DNA of 64,000 nt from Aliibacillus thermotolerans (GCF_027853235.1 NZ_WKJG01000039.1:1-64000); one strand, 5' to 3'. Counted from the stretch's first letter, positions 47,505 through 58,048 are shown. Notes: a model not told the origin generated them from the sequence alone. Program-made: numbers and translations.

Positions 47505-48278
47505 ATGATTTTTATGCTAGCAGGTACAAGTGATGCAAAAGAATTAGCCGAAAAACTCAAAGAAGATGGCGAGGAAATCGTTGCCTCGGTTGTGACGGAA
47601 GAAGCGGCAAAAAAATTAACAACAAGTGGGATTCGCACAAGGATTGGTCGACTAACGGATAACGAAATGTTGCAAGCGCTGAAGGAGGAACGAGCGCTCG
47701 CTCTTCTCGATGCTTCCCATCCTTTTGCCGAAGAAGCTTCCCGAAACGCCATCGAGGCGGCGAAACGAGCGGAGATTCCGTACATTCGCTATGAGCGTCA
47801 CTCCATTCATACGTATGACAAGCAAGTGACAAAAGTGGCGAGTTACGAAGAAGCGGCTGATCTTGCTTCCAAAAAAGGTGGAACGGTTTTTCTTACCACT
47901 GGGAGTAAAACGTTAGCCACGTTCGTCAAGGTGTTGCTTCCAAATAAAAACGTACGCATGATTTGTCGCATGCTTCCTCGCATTGAAAATATGGAAAAGT
48001 GTCAACAACTTGGAATTGAGCAAAAAAATATTGTCGCGATGCAAGGTCCTTTTTCGAAAGAATTAAATCTTGCCTTGTATAAACAGTTCGACACGGACGT
48101 GGTCGTTACAAAAGAAAGTGGAAAAGAAGGCTCCTTTGATGAAAAAGTGACGGCGGCGTTAGAGTTAGGGCTTGATGTCATTTTAATTGAGCGTCCTCGG
48201 ATTTCCTATGGTACCGTCTTTCACACCGAACAAGAAGTCCGAAACTATGTGAAAAATATGATGAAAGAAGGGGTATAA
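47505..48278 (+). CDS. cbiJ: Cobalt-precorrin-6A reductase
   Basis: A 257-residue CbiJ/CobK-family NADH-dependent reductase. The N-terminal MLAGTSDAKELAEKL is the nucleotide-binding turn, ASHPFAEEASRNAIEAAK is the conserved active-site region, and VTKESGKEGSFDEK lies near the C terminus. Full length. Next to cbiX and cbiC in the B. megaterium order. Confidence 0.92.
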   Translation: MIFMLAGTSDAKELAEKLKEDGEEIVASVVTEEAAKKLTTSGIRTRIGRLTDNEMLQALKEERALALLDASHPFAEEASRNAIEAAKRAEIPYIRYERHSIHTYDKQVTKVASYEEAADLASKKGGTVFLTTGSKTLATFVKVLLPNKNVRMICRMLPRIENMEKCQQLGIEQKNIVAMQGPFSKELNLALYKQFDTDVVVTKESGKEGSFDEKVTAALELGLDVILIERPRISYGTVFHTEQEVRNYVKNMMKEGV

Positions 48279-48953
48279 ATGGACTTTCAAACAAACTTTC
48301 AACCGTTAACGGTACAACCGATGGAAATTGAAGGAAAAAGCTTTGAAATTATTACGGAAGAATTAGGCGAACATTCTTTTACAGCGGAACAATATCCAGT
48401 AGTACAACGCATCATTCACGCTTCGGCGGATTTTGAATTAGGAAGAAGCGTCGTGTTTCATCCGGATGCGGTGAGAGCGGGTGTCCATGCGATATTAGCG
48501 GGAAAAGACGTCGTTTGTGACGTGCAGATGATTCAATCGGGAATTAGCAAGCAAAAATTAAAAAAGTTTGGTGGAGAAACGAAAGTGTACATTTCAGACG
48601 AAGATGTGGTGGAAGAAGCAAAACGTTTGAATACGACCCGGGCCATTGTTTCCATGAGAAAAGCCGTCAAAGAATCGGAGGGGGCCATCTTTGCGATCGG
48701 GAATGCTCCTACTGCTTTACTTGAACTCATTCGTTTAATTAAAACAGGGAAAGCAAAACCTAGTTTAGTCGTTGGGATGCCGGTGGGATTTGTATCGGCA
48801 GAAGAGTCAAAAGAGGAGTTAAGAAAATTAGATATTCCGTTTATTACGAACGTAGGAAGAAAAGGAGGGAGCCCTGTGACAGTGGCAGCGGTGAATGCTC
48901 TGATTCGAATTGCAGAAGCGCAGGTGACATCCAATGAAAAAGAAACCACCTAA
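48279..48953 (+). CDS. cbiC: Cobalt-precorrin-8 methylmutase
   Basis: A 224-residue CbiC/CobH that moves a methyl group from C11 to C12. The catalytic histidine is in RIIHASADFE (about residue 48), and GNAPTALLEL and GMPVGFVSAEESK are conserved. It starts one base after cbiJ stops and overlaps cbiD by 20 bases. Confidence 0.94.
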   Translation: MDFQTNFQPLTVQPMEIEGKSFEIITEELGEHSFTAEQYPVVQRIIHASADFELGRSVVFHPDAVRAGVHAILAGKDVVCDVQMIQSGISKQKLKKFGGETKVYISDEDVVEEAKRLNTTRAIVSMRKAVKESEGAIFAIGNAPTALLELIRLIKTGKAKPSLVVGMPVGFVSAEESKEELRKLDIPFITNVGRKGGSPVTVAAVNALIRIAEAQVTSNEKETT

Positions 48954-50052
48954 AGATCCGAAAGATTTACGGCACGGTTATACGACAGGAGCAAATGCAA
49001 CCGCTGCAGCGAAAGCGGCCATCATTAGCTTAGCAACGCAGCAGAAAGTAATGTCTACGGAGATTGTTCTTCCCATTGGTGAAAAAGTAACTTTTCATAT
49101 GAAAGATGTAATTGTCCATAAAGATAAAGCGATCGCTTCTGTTATTAAAGATGCGGGAGATGATCCGGATGCTACCCATCTTGCCGAAATCGTGGCGACG
49201 GTTACTTGGAATGATGAACTCGTCATTGATGGTGGGGTTGGGGTCGGTCGCGTGACAAAAACAGGCTTACCAGTTCCAGTGGGAGAAGCAGCAATTAATC
49301 CTGTTCCGCGAAAAATGTTACGGGAGATGGCGGAAGAACAACTCCAGCGTTTTGGCAAAAAAGGGGTGACCATTATCATTTCCGTTCCTGAAGGGGAGAA
49401 AATCGCAGAAAAAACGTTAAACGCTCGCCTCGGAATTATCGGTGGTATTTCTATTTTAGGAACACGGGGGACGGTCGTGCCTTTTTCCACTGCCGCTTTT
49501 CGAGCGAGTATCGCCCAAGCAATTACCGTTGCAACCAAAAACGATCAGTCCCATATTGTTTTATCTACAGGAGGAAGAAGTGAAAAGTATGCGAGAACCC
49601 TTTTTCCTCATTTGTCAGAAGAAGCGTTTGTCGAGATGGGAGACTTTGTCGGTTTTAGTTTAAAACAATGCAAAGCAAGAAAAGTGAAACGGGCCACGCT
49701 TGTCGGGATGATGGGAAAGTTTTCAAAAGTGGCGCAAGGAATAATGATGGTACACTCCCGGAGCGCTCCGGTAGATTTTGGCTTTTTACGTCAAATGGCT
49801 GTGGAAGCAGGAGCGCCAGAAGCATTAGCAAAGGAAGTAGGAGAAGCAAATACAGCGACAGAAGCAGGAAACCTCATGAAAGAAGCGGGATTTAATTCGT
49901 TTTTCACCTTGTTATGTAAGAAAGCGGGAAAAGCGGGATACGATCACGTCAGTGGAGGACTTGAAGTGGAAGTCGTGTTAATGACGATGAAAAATGAGCT
50001 GCTTGGCCGTTACGTGTACGGTGGTGAAAGGTATGAGGAGGAGTCATCATGA
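48934..50052 (+). CDS. cbiD: Cobalt-precorrin-5B C1-methyltransferase
   Basis: A 372-residue Cbi[19 protein letters not shown] at the N terminus and [13 protein letters not shown] in the middle are family signatures. It uses SAM to methylate C1 in the anaerobic pathway, unlike CobF of the aerobic route. It overlaps both neighbours. Confidence 0.94.
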   Translation: MKKKPPKDPKDLRHGYTTGANATAAAKAAIISLATQQKVMSTEIVLPIGEKVTFHMKDVIVHKDKAIASVIKDAGDDPDATHLAEIVATVTWNDELVIDGGVGVGRVTKTGLPVPVGEAAINPVPRKMLREMAEEQLQRFGKKGVTIIISVPEGEKIAEKTLNARLGIIGGISILGTRGTVVPFSTAAFRASIAQAITVATKNDQSHIVLSTGGRSEKYARTLFPHLSEEAFVEMGDFVGFSLKQCKARKVKRATLVGMMGKFSKVAQGIMMVHSRSAPVDFGFLRQMAVEAGAPEALAKEVGEANTATEAGNLMKEAGFNSFFTLLCKKAGKAGYDHVSGGLEVEVVLMTMKNELLGRYVYGGERYEEESS

Positions 50053-51257
50053 CAATGAAAGTGATTGGTGTAGGAGAAGATGGACGAGCAAATCTTCTTC
50101 CAATCTATGAAAAATGGATTCAAAGAAGTGAACGGCTCGTTGGTGGGAAGCGACTTCTTTCCTTTTTTCCGGAATATAAAGGAGAAAAGATGGTGCTCGA
50201 AGGGGGGTTAAAACAAACGATAGTAAGACTAGCGCAGGATCCGAAAGAAACGGTCCTTCTTGCTTCCGGGGATCCCCTCTTTTATGGCATCGGAAGCTAT
50301 GTTGCAAAAAAGCTAGAAAACGTGGAAATTTATCCAGCACTAAGTAGCATTCAACTGGCCTTTGCCAGAATGAAAGAAAGTTGGCAAGATGCCTATTTCG
50401 TCAGTGTGCACGGGCGCTCCATGAAAGGACTTGCCCAAAAAATAAATGGAAGGAAAAAAGTGTGCCTTCTAACCGATGAAGAAAACACACCAGCGGCGAT
50501 TGCACAATATTTACTCGATTTTGAAATGGAAGAATACACTCTTTTTATCGCAGAAAATGTCGGGGGAGAGAAAGAAAAAACGGGATGGTTTACGTTACAC
50601 GAAGCAATCAACTATGACGCTTCTCCCCTAAACGTTGTTATTCTCCGTGCAGAGCATCCTCCAAAGCGACTTCCCTTTGGCTTTCCAGATGAATTGTTTA
50701 AACAACGAAAACCGGATAGAGGATTAATCACGAAAAAAGAAGTGAGAGCGCTCAGTCTTTCAGAACTCTCTTTACAAGAAGATAGCGTCGTCTGGGACAT
50801 TGGCACATGCACGGGGTCCGTTGCAATTGAAGCGGCGTACATCGCTCGCGAAGGACAAGTGTATGCCATTGAAAAAAATGAAGCGGATATACAATTTGCG
50901 AAGGAAAATGCGAAAAAATTCCGAACAGACATCCACTTTTATCACGGAAAAGCCCCAGAGATGTTAGATACATGGCCTGACCCGGATCGGGTGTTTATCG
51001 GAGGAACAGGGGGAAATATCGAAACATTGCTATCCCTTTGCGTACGGAAGTTAAAAAGTGACGGAAGAATCGTGCTCAACGCAGCGACGATTGAAACTCT
51101 TTATCAAGCAATGGACATCTTTTCGTCTTTAGACTGTGAAGTAAACGTGACGATGGCCCATATCGCCCGAAGTAAAAAAATATTACATATGACTCGCTTT
51201 GAAGGATTAAATCCAGTCTACATCGTGACAGCGAGAAAAAAGGAGAGAGAAGGGTGA
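50049..51257 (+). CDS. cbiET: CbiET: fused C5,15-methyltransferase and decarboxylase
   Basis: A 402-residue fusion. Residues 1-205 are CbiE (tetrapyrrole methylase; [29 protein letters not shown]). Residues about 215-402 are CbiT, a Rossmann methyltransferase that also decarboxylates the C12 side chain ([39 protein letters not shown]). Fusions of this kind occur in B. megaterium and as CobL in aerobic organisms. Confidence 0.94.
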   Translation: MTMKVIGVGEDGRANLLPIYEKWIQRSERLVGGKRLLSFFPEYKGEKMVLEGGLKQTIVRLAQDPKETVLLASGDPLFYGIGSYVAKKLENVEIYPALSSIQLAFARMKESWQDAYFVSVHGRSMKGLAQKINGRKKVCLLTDEENTPAAIAQYLLDFEMEEYTLFIAENVGGEKEKTGWFTLHEAINYDASPLNVVILRAEHPPKRLPFGFPDELFKQRKPDRGLITKKEVRALSLSELSLQEDSVVWDIGTCTGSVAIEAAYIAREGQVYAIEKNEADIQFAKENAKKFRTDIHFYHGKAPEMLDTWPDPDRVFIGGTGGNIETLLSLCVRKLKSDGRIVLNAATIETLYQAMDIFSSLDCEVNVTMAHIARSKKILHMTRFEGLNPVYIVTARKKEREG

Positions 51258-51982
51258 CGACTTACGGAAAAGTTACTGGTGTTGGAATTGGTCCTGGAGA
51301 CCCTGAACTGTTAACGATTAAAGCGTTTCGTGCTATCAAAGAAGCGGATGTTGTTGCGTACCCGAAAAAAAAGCGGGGAGCAAATAGTTACGCATACGAA
51401 ATCATTTCTCCATATAAAGAAGTCATCAAAGAAGAGTTACCTCTCGTTTTTCCGATGACGAAAGAAAAAGATGTGTTAGAAAGAGAGTGGAAACGAATCG
51501 CAGATGAATTGTTTTTACACGTGAAAGAAGGGAAAAATATCGCTTTTGTCACGGAAGGAGACCCGATGCTCTACAGTACGTTTATTCATTTATTAAAAAC
51601 GATGCGACGCTTTTATCCGAAAGTACCGCTTTCCTCCATTCCCGGTGTTTCTTCTACGACCGCTGTTGCGTCTACTTTTTTAATTCCTTTTGCAGATGGA
51701 GATGAAGAAGTCGCCGTTATTCCAGCGACGGAAAACCGAGAGAAAATGAAAGAAGCGATAGAAACACACGATAGCATCGTTTTTATAAAAGTTGCGAAAG
51801 TACTGCCAATGATGGTGGAAATATTAGAAGAGTTAAATTTACTTTCGTCTGCGGTTGTCGCAACGAAAGTGACGTCTGAACAGGAAATATTGTGGCGAGA
51901 TGTCGAGGAGCTTCGCTACGCGGAGTTAGAATATTTAACGCTCATGATGGTACGAAAAGAAAGAAACGAGGTGTTCGTATGA
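51254..51982 (+). CDS. cbiL: Cobalt-precorrin-2 C20-methyltransferase
   Basis: A 242-residue tetrapyrrole methylase. [16 protein letters not shown] at the N terminus, [16 protein letters not shown] and [13 protein letters not shown] are the conserved loops. It methylates C20 before ring contraction. GTG start, 4-base overlap with cbiET and with cbiF. Confidence 0.93.
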   Translation: MTTYGKVTGVGIGPGDPELLTIKAFRAIKEADVVAYPKKKRGANSYAYEIISPYKEVIKEELPLVFPMTKEKDVLEREWKRIADELFLHVKEGKNIAFVTEGDPMLYSTFIHLLKTMRRFYPKVPLSSIPGVSSTTAVASTFLIPFADGDEEVAVIPATENREKMKEAIETHDSIVFIKVAKVLPMMVEILEELNLLSSAVVATKVTSEQEILWRDVEELRYAELEYLTLMMVRKERNEVFV

Positions 51983-52770
51983 CGCAGCCACTTGTTCACA
52001 TGATTGGAGCGGGGCCAGGAGATCCGGAACTTATTACAGTGAAAGGAAAAAAACTAATTGAAGAAGCGGATCTCATTCTTTACACCGATTCCCTCGTCAA
52101 CCCGGAACTGTTTACAAACGTAAAAGAAGGAGCGGTCGTGAAAAAAAGTGCCGGGATGCATTTAGATGAACTAGTCGACATCATGGCAGAAGCGGCATTA
52201 CAGGGGAAGAAAGTGGCGCGAGTTCATACGGGAGACCCATCGGTGTATGGAGCAATTTTCGAACAGATGAAAAAATTAGCGGAAAGAGGCATTGATACAA
52301 AAATTATTCCCGGAGTGAGTGCAGCATTTGCCGCTGCCGCTAGCGCAAAATTAGAATTAACCGTGCCAGAGCTCACTCAAACCGTCATTTTAACCCGCGC
52401 GGAAGGAAGAACGCCGATGCCGGAGAAAGAAAAGCTTGTCGACCTTGCTCGTCATCAATGCAGTATCGCGCTCTTTCTCAGTGCGACGTTAATCAAAAAA
52501 GTAGTTGCGTCTTTTTTAGAGGCGGGCTGGACGAAAGAAGATGCGGTTGTCGTTGTCTATAAAGCAAGCTGGCCAGATGAAATCGTTCTCCGCACGACGC
52601 TTGGACGTCTTCAAGAAGATATGAGAAAACATCGTATTACGAAACAAGCGATGGTCATTGTCAGTAAAGCTGCAGACGAGAAAAGATTACAATCCGGAAA
52701 TTTTGAATCAAAACTATATGATAAAACCTTTACTCACGGATATCGCAAAGGAGAAAAAGTATATGAATAA
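51979..52770 (+). CDS. cbiF: Cobalt-precorrin-4 C11-methyltransferase
   Basis: A 263-residue tetrapyrrole methylase of the CbiF/CobM type: MIGAGPGDPELITVKG, then DSLVNPEL, HTGDPSVYGAIFEQM and IPGVSAAFAAAA. The ATG at 51979 overlaps the cbiL stop and follows GAGGTG. It methylates C11. Confidence 0.95.
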   Translation: MTQPLVHMIGAGPGDPELITVKGKKLIEEADLILYTDSLVNPELFTNVKEGAVVKKSAGMHLDELVDIMAEAALQGKKVARVHTGDPSVYGAIFEQMKKLAERGIDTKIIPGVSAAFAAAASAKLELTVPELTQTVILTRAEGRTPMPEKEKLVDLARHQCSIALFLSATLIKKVVASFLEAGWTKEDAVVVVYKASWPDEIVLRTTLGRLQEDMRKHRITKQAMVIVSKAADEKRLQSGNFESKLYDKTFTHGYRKGEKVYE

Positions 52771-53848
52771 CATCGCAGCAGTTTCCATTACAAAACATGG
52801 AACAGAACTCGTCCGAAAGCTACACACTCATATGCCGGAAATAGACGTTTATTATATGAAAAAATTTGCCAAAGGAGACGAAGAAGAAAAAGGTTTTACG
52901 TTGTTTGAAGGTTCTGTAAAACACCAATTTCCCGATATGTTTAAGCGATATGACGGGATGATCATGGTCATATCGTTAGGGGCAGTCATTCGCATGATTA
53001 GCCCATTGTTAGTAGACAAAAAAACGGATCCAGCTGTTGTCGTTATTGATGATAAAGGGGAATTTGCTATCAGTGTTATTTCTGGGCATTTAGGGGGAGC
53101 AAATGCATTAACGAAAAAAGTGGCAGAGACACTGCAAGCAACTCCCGTTATTACAACGGCATCAGACGTACAACAAACAATTCCGGTTGACATTTTTGGC
53201 AAATCGTTCGGTTGGGTTCCAGAGGATTTTACTCACGTAGTAGAAGCAAGTGCCGCCGTCGTTAATGAAGAGCCGGTCATTATCGTCCAAGAGTCGGGAG
53301 AGACCGATTGGTGGGCGTACGATAAACCACTTCCTTCCAACTTGAAAGTAATTCACGATTGGGACGAAGTAAAAAATACGAACGCCAATGCCGCTCTCGT
53401 TATTACCCATCGACATTTAAGCGAAAAAGAAAAACAAATGTTGCCAACAGCGACGATGGTGTATCGACCGAAAGTGATTCACCTCGGAATAGGTTGTAAT
53501 CGCGGTACATCAGCAGAGGAAATCGAAAATGCCATTTTGACGACGTTGGAAAAGTTATCATTATCTCCTTTATCGGTAAAAGCGATTGCGTCCATTGATT
53601 TAAAAAAGGACGAAGAAGGACTCTTACAAGTGTGCGAAAAATACGAGTGGGATTTTCGTTATTACGCTCCCGAGAAATTAAATACAATGCCGATAAAAAA
53701 CCCGTCGGACGTTGTCTACAAATATACCGGTGCATACGGAGTAAGTGAACCAGCTGCCATGATATCTTCAGGGAATGAAGAGCTATTGTTAGAAAAAGAG
53801 AAATCAGGAAATGTGACGATTTCCATTGCAATTGAACGCCATGAATGA
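52763..53848 (+). CDS. cbiG: Cobalt-precorrin-5A hydrolase
   Basis: A 361-residue CbiG that opens the delta-lactone and releases acetaldehyde after ring contraction. SLGAVIRMISPLLVDKKTDPAV and SGHLGGANALTKKVA belong to the N-terminal and middle domains; the C-terminal GIGCNRGTSAEEIENAI is the CobE-like domain. The ATG at 52763 follows AAAGGAG and overlaps cbiF by 8 bases. Confidence 0.94.
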   Translation: MNNIAAVSITKHGTELVRKLHTHMPEIDVYYMKKFAKGDEEEKGFTLFEGSVKHQFPDMFKRYDGMIMVISLGAVIRMISPLLVDKKTDPAVVVIDDKGEFAISVISGHLGGANALTKKVAETLQATPVITTASDVQQTIPVDIFGKSFGWVPEDFTHVVEASAAVVNEEPVIIVQESGETDWWAYDKPLPSNLKVIHDWDEVKNTNANAALVITHRHLSEKEKQMLPTATMVYRPKVIHLGIGCNRGTSAEEIENAILTTLEKLSLSPLSVKAIASIDLKKDEEGLLQVCEKYEWDFRYYAPEKLNTMPIKNPSDVVYKYTGAYGVSEPAAMISSGNEELLLEKEKSGNVTISIAIERHE

Positions 53849-53862
53849 AAGGAAGCAAACAT

Positions 53863-55245
53863 ATGAGTGCAAGAATTGTTATCGCTGGAACGGCAAGCGG
53901 TGCGGGAAAAACAACGGTTGCCATTGGATTAATGGCTGCTTTAAAAGAAAAAGGACTGATTGTACAAGGATTTAAATGCGGTCCAGACTACATCGACCCA
54001 ACCTATCATACGGCAGTTACAAACCGCCCTTCTCGCAATTTAGATAGTTGGATGTTAGAAAGAGACACGTTAAAAGACGTGTTTCAACGCGGGGTGAAGG
54101 GCGCCGATATCGCGGTGATTGAAGGAGTCATGGGGTTATACGATGGGAAAAGTCCGGAGTCAGATGTTGGAAGTACGGCGGAAATTAGTCACATCGTGGA
54201 CGCTCCGGTTCTTCTTGTCGTCAACATTGGTGCGATGGCTCGCAGTGCAGCAGCGATTGTGAAAGGATTTCAAACATTGTCGGAACACGTACACATTGGT
54301 GGCGTCATCGTCAACCAAGCGGGAAGTGTTGGACATTACGAACTGTGCAAGCGTGCAATAGAAAAAGAATGCAACGTTCCGGTAGTAGGATATGTAAAAA
54401 AAGGAGACGTACTAACAATTCCAGAGCGCCATTTAGGGCTTCTCCCAGCAATTGAGCGAGGAGAATTGGACGAATTTTTTCACCAACTGTCCAGAACGAT
54501 TGCCAGCCAAGTGGATCTCGACCAAGTGATAGATATTGCCCGACGCTCGTCGCCATTCCAAGGAGGGAGTACTATTTCTATTCCTTCCAACAAAAAAGCT
54601 CGAATTGCGGTTGCTTACGATGCTGCTTTTCACAGTTACTATCAAGAAAACTTTGAATTTCTAGAAGAAGCGGGTGCAGAACTCGTTTATTTTAGTCCGC
54701 TACAAGGAGAAACGTTACCAGAAGAATGCGACGCCCTTTACATCGGCGGGGCATTACCGGAAGAGTACGTAAAAACGCTATCCGAACAAGAACACGTGAA
54801 GCAATCGATCCGTCAAAAGGTCATCGAGGAACAGATGCCTGTCTATGCCGAAGGAGGGGGGTTCTTTTATTTACTTGAATCGTTTAAAACGACCGCCGGG
54901 ACATCCCATTCCATGCTTGGAATTATTCGCGGAGCGGCAGAAATGAAAGAAAAGCTAGTCACTCTCGGTTACCGTGAATTAACTGCGAGAGAAGACACGA
55001 TGATTTTGCGAGCGGGAGAAAAAGCGAGGGGGCATGAGTTTCGATACGTCACTTACGAAATGATGGAAGAAAATAAACGAGCCTATGGAGTAGTGACACG
55101 AAAGCGCTCAGAGCAAGTGGGGTATTCGTCCCAACATATTACAGCTTCTTCTATCCACGTCCATTTCGGTTCCAATAAAGAAATAGCGAAACGTTTTGTA
55201 ACAGTGGCAGAAAAGTGGAAGAAAGAGCGGGAGGGGAAAATATGA
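53863..55245 (+). CDS. cbiA: Cobyrinate a,c-diamide synthase, glutaminase cysteine absent
   Basis: A 460-residue CbiA that amidates side chains a and c using ATP. The P-loop is GTASGAGKTT (about residue 9), with CGPDYIDPTYH and GVMGLYDG further on. The C-terminal half is a type-1 glutamine amidotransferase domain, but its nucleophile motif, normally AECGG, reads YAEGGGFFYL, with Gly331 in place of Cys. The histidines H432 and H434 (SIHVHFGSN) remain. So the enzyme should use free ammonia, or needs a separate glutaminase. The sequence around it is otherwise well conserved. ATG at 53863. Confidence 0.9.
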   Translation: MSARIVIAGTASGAGKTTVAIGLMAALKEKGLIVQGFKCGPDYIDPTYHTAVTNRPSRNLDSWMLERDTLKDVFQRGVKGADIAVIEGVMGLYDGKSPESDVGSTAEISHIVDAPVLLVVNIGAMARSAAAIVKGFQTLSEHVHIGGVIVNQAGSVGHYELCKRAIEKECNVPVVGYVKKGDVLTIPERHLGLLPAIERGELDEFFHQLSRTIASQVDLDQVIDIARRSSPFQGGSTISIPSNKKARIAVAYDAAFHSYYQENFEFLEEAGAELVYFSPLQGETLPEECDALYIGGALPEEYVKTLSEQEHVKQSIRQKVIEEQMPVYAEGGGFFYLLESFKTTAGTSHSMLGIIRGAAEMKEKLVTLGYRELTAREDTMILRAGEKARGHEFRYVTYEMMEENKRAYGVVTRKRSEQVGYSSQHITASSIHVHFGSNKEIAKRFVTVAEKWKKEREGKI

Positions 55246-56000
55246 AAACAGGATACGTCTATTTAACAGGAGCGGGCCCGGGAGATCCAAAACTACTTAC
55301 AATCAAAGCATTAGAGTCTATCAAAGAATCGGATGTCATCATCTACGACCGGCTTGTGAATGAAGAGATTTTAAAAGAATGTAAGGAGGGAGCGGAGCTT
55401 ATTTATGCGGGAAAATTCCCGAAAAATCATACGTTACGCCAAGAACAAATTCATGCTTTGTTAGGTGAAAAAGCAAAAGAAGGAAAAATTGTTACTCGTT
55501 TAAAAGGAGGGGATCCTTTCGTTTTTGGTCGGGGAGGAGAAGAAGCAGTTTATTTAAGAGAGAGAGGAATTCCTTTTGAAATTATTCCAGGGGTAACAGC
55601 TGGCATTGCGGCTCCTGCTTATGCAGGAATCCCGGTGACTCATCGCGATTTTGGCGGAACATTTGCTGTCGTAACTGGTCATTACTCGAAACAGCGAAAA
55701 AAAGAAATGTGGGAAGCTTTAGCAAAAGGAATAGACACCGTCATCTTTTATATGGGAATGAGCGAATTAAGAGAAATCACAGCGATGTTAATAAAGTATG
55801 GAAAAGACAGGGAAACACCAGCTGCGGTCATTGAATGGGGAACAACCGAGAAACAAAAAACTGTCGCTACCACTCTTTGTAATTTAGCAGATGAAGTGAA
55901 AAAAAATGGATTGAAAAACCCGGCCATCGTCATTGTCGGAGAAGTCGTTCAGCTTCATAATCATATTCCATGGTTTCAGAAAGAAGGGATAGTTCTTTGA
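55242..56000 (+). CDS. cobA: Uroporphyrinogen-III C-methyltransferase
   Basis: A 252-residue SUMT that makes precorrin-2 from uroporphyrinogen III, the entry to cobalamin and siroheme. LTGAGPGDPKLLTIKA, VIIYDRLVNEEIL, RLKGGDPFVFGRGGEEA and IPGVTAGIAAPAYAGIPVTHRD are classic. Overlaps cbiA by 4 bases and the permease gene by 4. Confidence 0.96.
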   Translation: MKTGYVYLTGAGPGDPKLLTIKALESIKESDVIIYDRLVNEEILKECKEGAELIYAGKFPKNHTLRQEQIHALLGEKAKEGKIVTRLKGGDPFVFGRGGEEAVYLRERGIPFEIIPGVTAGIAAPAYAGIPVTHRDFGGTFAVVTGHYSKQRKKEMWEALAKGIDTVIFYMGMSELREITAMLIKYGKDRETPAAVIEWGTTEKQKTVATTLCNLADEVKKNGLKNPAIVIVGEVVQLHNHIPWFQKEGIVL

Positions 56001-57067
56001 AGGGACAGTCTATCGCTGAAGAAAAAATGTACAGTGAGGAAAAAAGGGACCCATTCCCACAAATTTGTCTAGGACTATTCATTCTCGCTTGTGGTGCATT
56101 TATTTTATCCATTATGTTAGGGTCTGCACATATTTCGGCAAGTACCATTATTTCTCTATTTGTCGATCTCATCACAGGAAAGAAAACAATCTCTAACATG
56201 AGTGCCACGGATCACATCATTTGGAGTTTGCGGTTACCGCGTACGATGTTAGCTTTCATTGTGGGAGCAGGTCTGGCGATGGTTGGTGTGGCCATTCAAG
56301 CACTCGTAAAAAATCCACTGGCTGACCCGTACATATTAGGTATTTCTTCCGGTGCATCGGTAGGGGCGACACTTGTGATATTAACCGGTGCCTTTTCTTT
56401 CTTCGGTACGTACAGTGTAGCCGGGGCAGCGTTTATTGGAGCCCTTTTAACCGTTATTCTCGTTTATTTACTTGCACAGGAAAAGTTTTTTATATCGACG
56501 CCGCGTTTATTATTATCTGGTGTGGCGGTGTCGATGATGCTCAGTGCCTGTACGAGCTTTTTAGTCATGTCCAACCCACGTGCGGAAGGAATTCAGACGG
56601 CTCTATATTGGATGTTAGGAAGTTTCGGTGGAGCGAGTCTTGAGATGCTGTGGATACCGTTTCTTAGCGTTTGTATTGGGTATATCTTTCTTTTCGCCAA
56701 TTATCGCTCTCTCAACGTGTTAGTAACAGGTGTGGAGACTGCTACTTCCCTCGGCTTACACGTTCCTACTTTTCGATTGCTTCTAATTGTTGTCACAGCG
56801 CTTGTTACGGGAGTGCTCGTTTCCGTAAGTGGAGCCATTGGATTTGTCGGTCTTATGATTCCCCATATGGCTCGTATGATGATTGGCGCAGATCATAGAA
56901 GGCTCATACCGATTAGTGCTTTCATGGGGGGAACGTTTATGGTGATGGCAGATATCGTAGCGAGAATTGTCGTAGCACCGGAAGAATTGCCTGTCGGTAT
57001 CATTACGGCCATTTGTGGAGGTCCTTTTTTTATTTGGTTACTGAAAAGAAGCAAATATGTCATCTAG
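55997..57067 (+). CDS. FecCD-family ABC permease, probably corrinoid uptake
   Basis: A 356-residue BtuC/FecCD-type permease with about ten membrane segments. SLRLPRTMLAFIVGAGLAMVG, NPLADPYILGISSGASVGA and GAIGFVGLMIPHMARMMIGADHR are the family blocks, the last contacting the ATPase. A TTG at 55997, overlapping the cobA stop, follows AGAAGGGA. Given the operon and the riboswitch, the substrate is probably a corrinoid or cobalt-containing precursor. No ATPase gene is adjacent. Confidence 0.86.
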   Translation: MKGQSIAEEKMYSEEKRDPFPQICLGLFILACGAFILSIMLGSAHISASTIISLFVDLITGKKTISNMSATDHIIWSLRLPRTMLAFIVGAGLAMVGVAIQALVKNPLADPYILGISSGASVGATLVILTGAFSFFGTYSVAGAAFIGALLTVILVYLLAQEKFFISTPRLLLSGVAVSMMLSACTSFLVMSNPRAEGIQTALYWMLGSFGGASLEMLWIPFLSVCIGYIFLFANYRSLNVLVTGVETATSLGLHVPTFRLLLIVVTALVTGVLVSVSGAIGFVGLMIPHMARMMIGADHRRLIPISAFMGGTFMVMADIVARIVVAPEELPVGIITAICGGPFFIWLLKRSKYVI

Positions 57068-57078
57068 GAGGATCACAG

Positions 57079-58038
57079 ATGAGAAAACAAGTGATTTTTT
57101 TGCTCACACTATTATTTGTCGTGATAGGAGCTGCCTGTCAAACAGAAACAGAAGGAGTAGTGGAGACGAGTGAAAATGAACCAATTGTTGTGATGAACGG
57201 AGATAAAAAACTTGCATTTGAACAGCCACCAAGGCGAGCAATCTCAGTGAATCAGCACGTTACGGAAGTGATGCTCGCGCTCGGATTGGAAGAACACATG
57301 ATTGGAACTGCTTTTTTAGATGACGAGATTCATCCTGATTATCAAGAACCATATGAAAATATACCGGTTTTAGCGGATCACTATCCATCGAAAGAAATTA
57401 TTTTAAAAGAAGAACCAGATTTTGTATATGCTGGTTGGGAGAGCGCCTTTACAGAAGATGCAGTAGGGAGTAGAGAAGATTTACACGCGATTCAAATCGG
57501 CACGTACTTACAAGAATCATCGAATATGGTAAATCCGCAATTAGAAGATGTCTTTCAAGATATTCGAAATATCGGAACTATTTTCCAAGTGGAAGATCGA
57601 GCTGAAGCACTCATTCGTGATATGACCGAAAAAATAGAAAAAACGAAAGAAAAAATACCAGAACAGGATACACCGAAAAAAGTTTTCGTGTATGATAGTG
57701 GAGAAGATGCTCCCCTGACAGCAACGCAAAACATTTTAAACACATTAATTACGATGGCAGAAGCAAAGAATATTTTTGGCGATATTGAAAAAGGTTGGGC
57801 AACGGTGAGCTGGGAAGGAGTCGCTGAACATAATCCTGATGAAATCATCATTATTGATTACGGTGAGACAAGTGTAGAAGATAAGATGGCATTTTTAGAA
57901 AATCACCCGATGATGGCACAATTAGACGCTGTGCAAAATAAACGTTATACAGTGATTCCCTTATCTGTAGCCTCAGAAGGAATAAGAGTTCCTGAAGCTT
58001 TTGAGAAAATAGTGGATGGCATTTACCGAGAGGAATGA
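57079..58038 (+). CDS. BtuF-like corrinoid-binding lipoprotein
   Basis: A 319-residue substrate-binding protein of the helical-backbone (BtuF/FhuD) type. The signal peptide ends in GAAC (Cys20), giving a lipoprotein. PPRRAISVNQHVTEVMLALGLEEHMIGTA begins the fold. It pairs with the preceding permease. Cobalamin is the likely ligand from context, but the fold also binds siderophores. ATG at 57079 after AGGAGG. Confidence 0.85.
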   Translation: MRKQVIFLLTLLFVVIGAACQTETEGVVETSENEPIVVMNGDKKLAFEQPPRRAISVNQHVTEVMLALGLEEHMIGTAFLDDEIHPDYQEPYENIPVLADHYPSKEIILKEEPDFVYAGWESAFTEDAVGSREDLHAIQIGTYLQESSNMVNPQLEDVFQDIRNIGTIFQVEDRAEALIRDMTEKIEKTKEKIPEQDTPKKVFVYDSGEDAPLTATQNILNTLITMAEAKNIFGDIEKGWATVSWEGVAEHNPDEIIIIDYGETSVEDKMAFLENHPMMAQLDAVQNKRYTVIPLSVASEGIRVPEAFEKIVDGIYREE

Positions 58039-58048
58039 GTGTGAGAAG

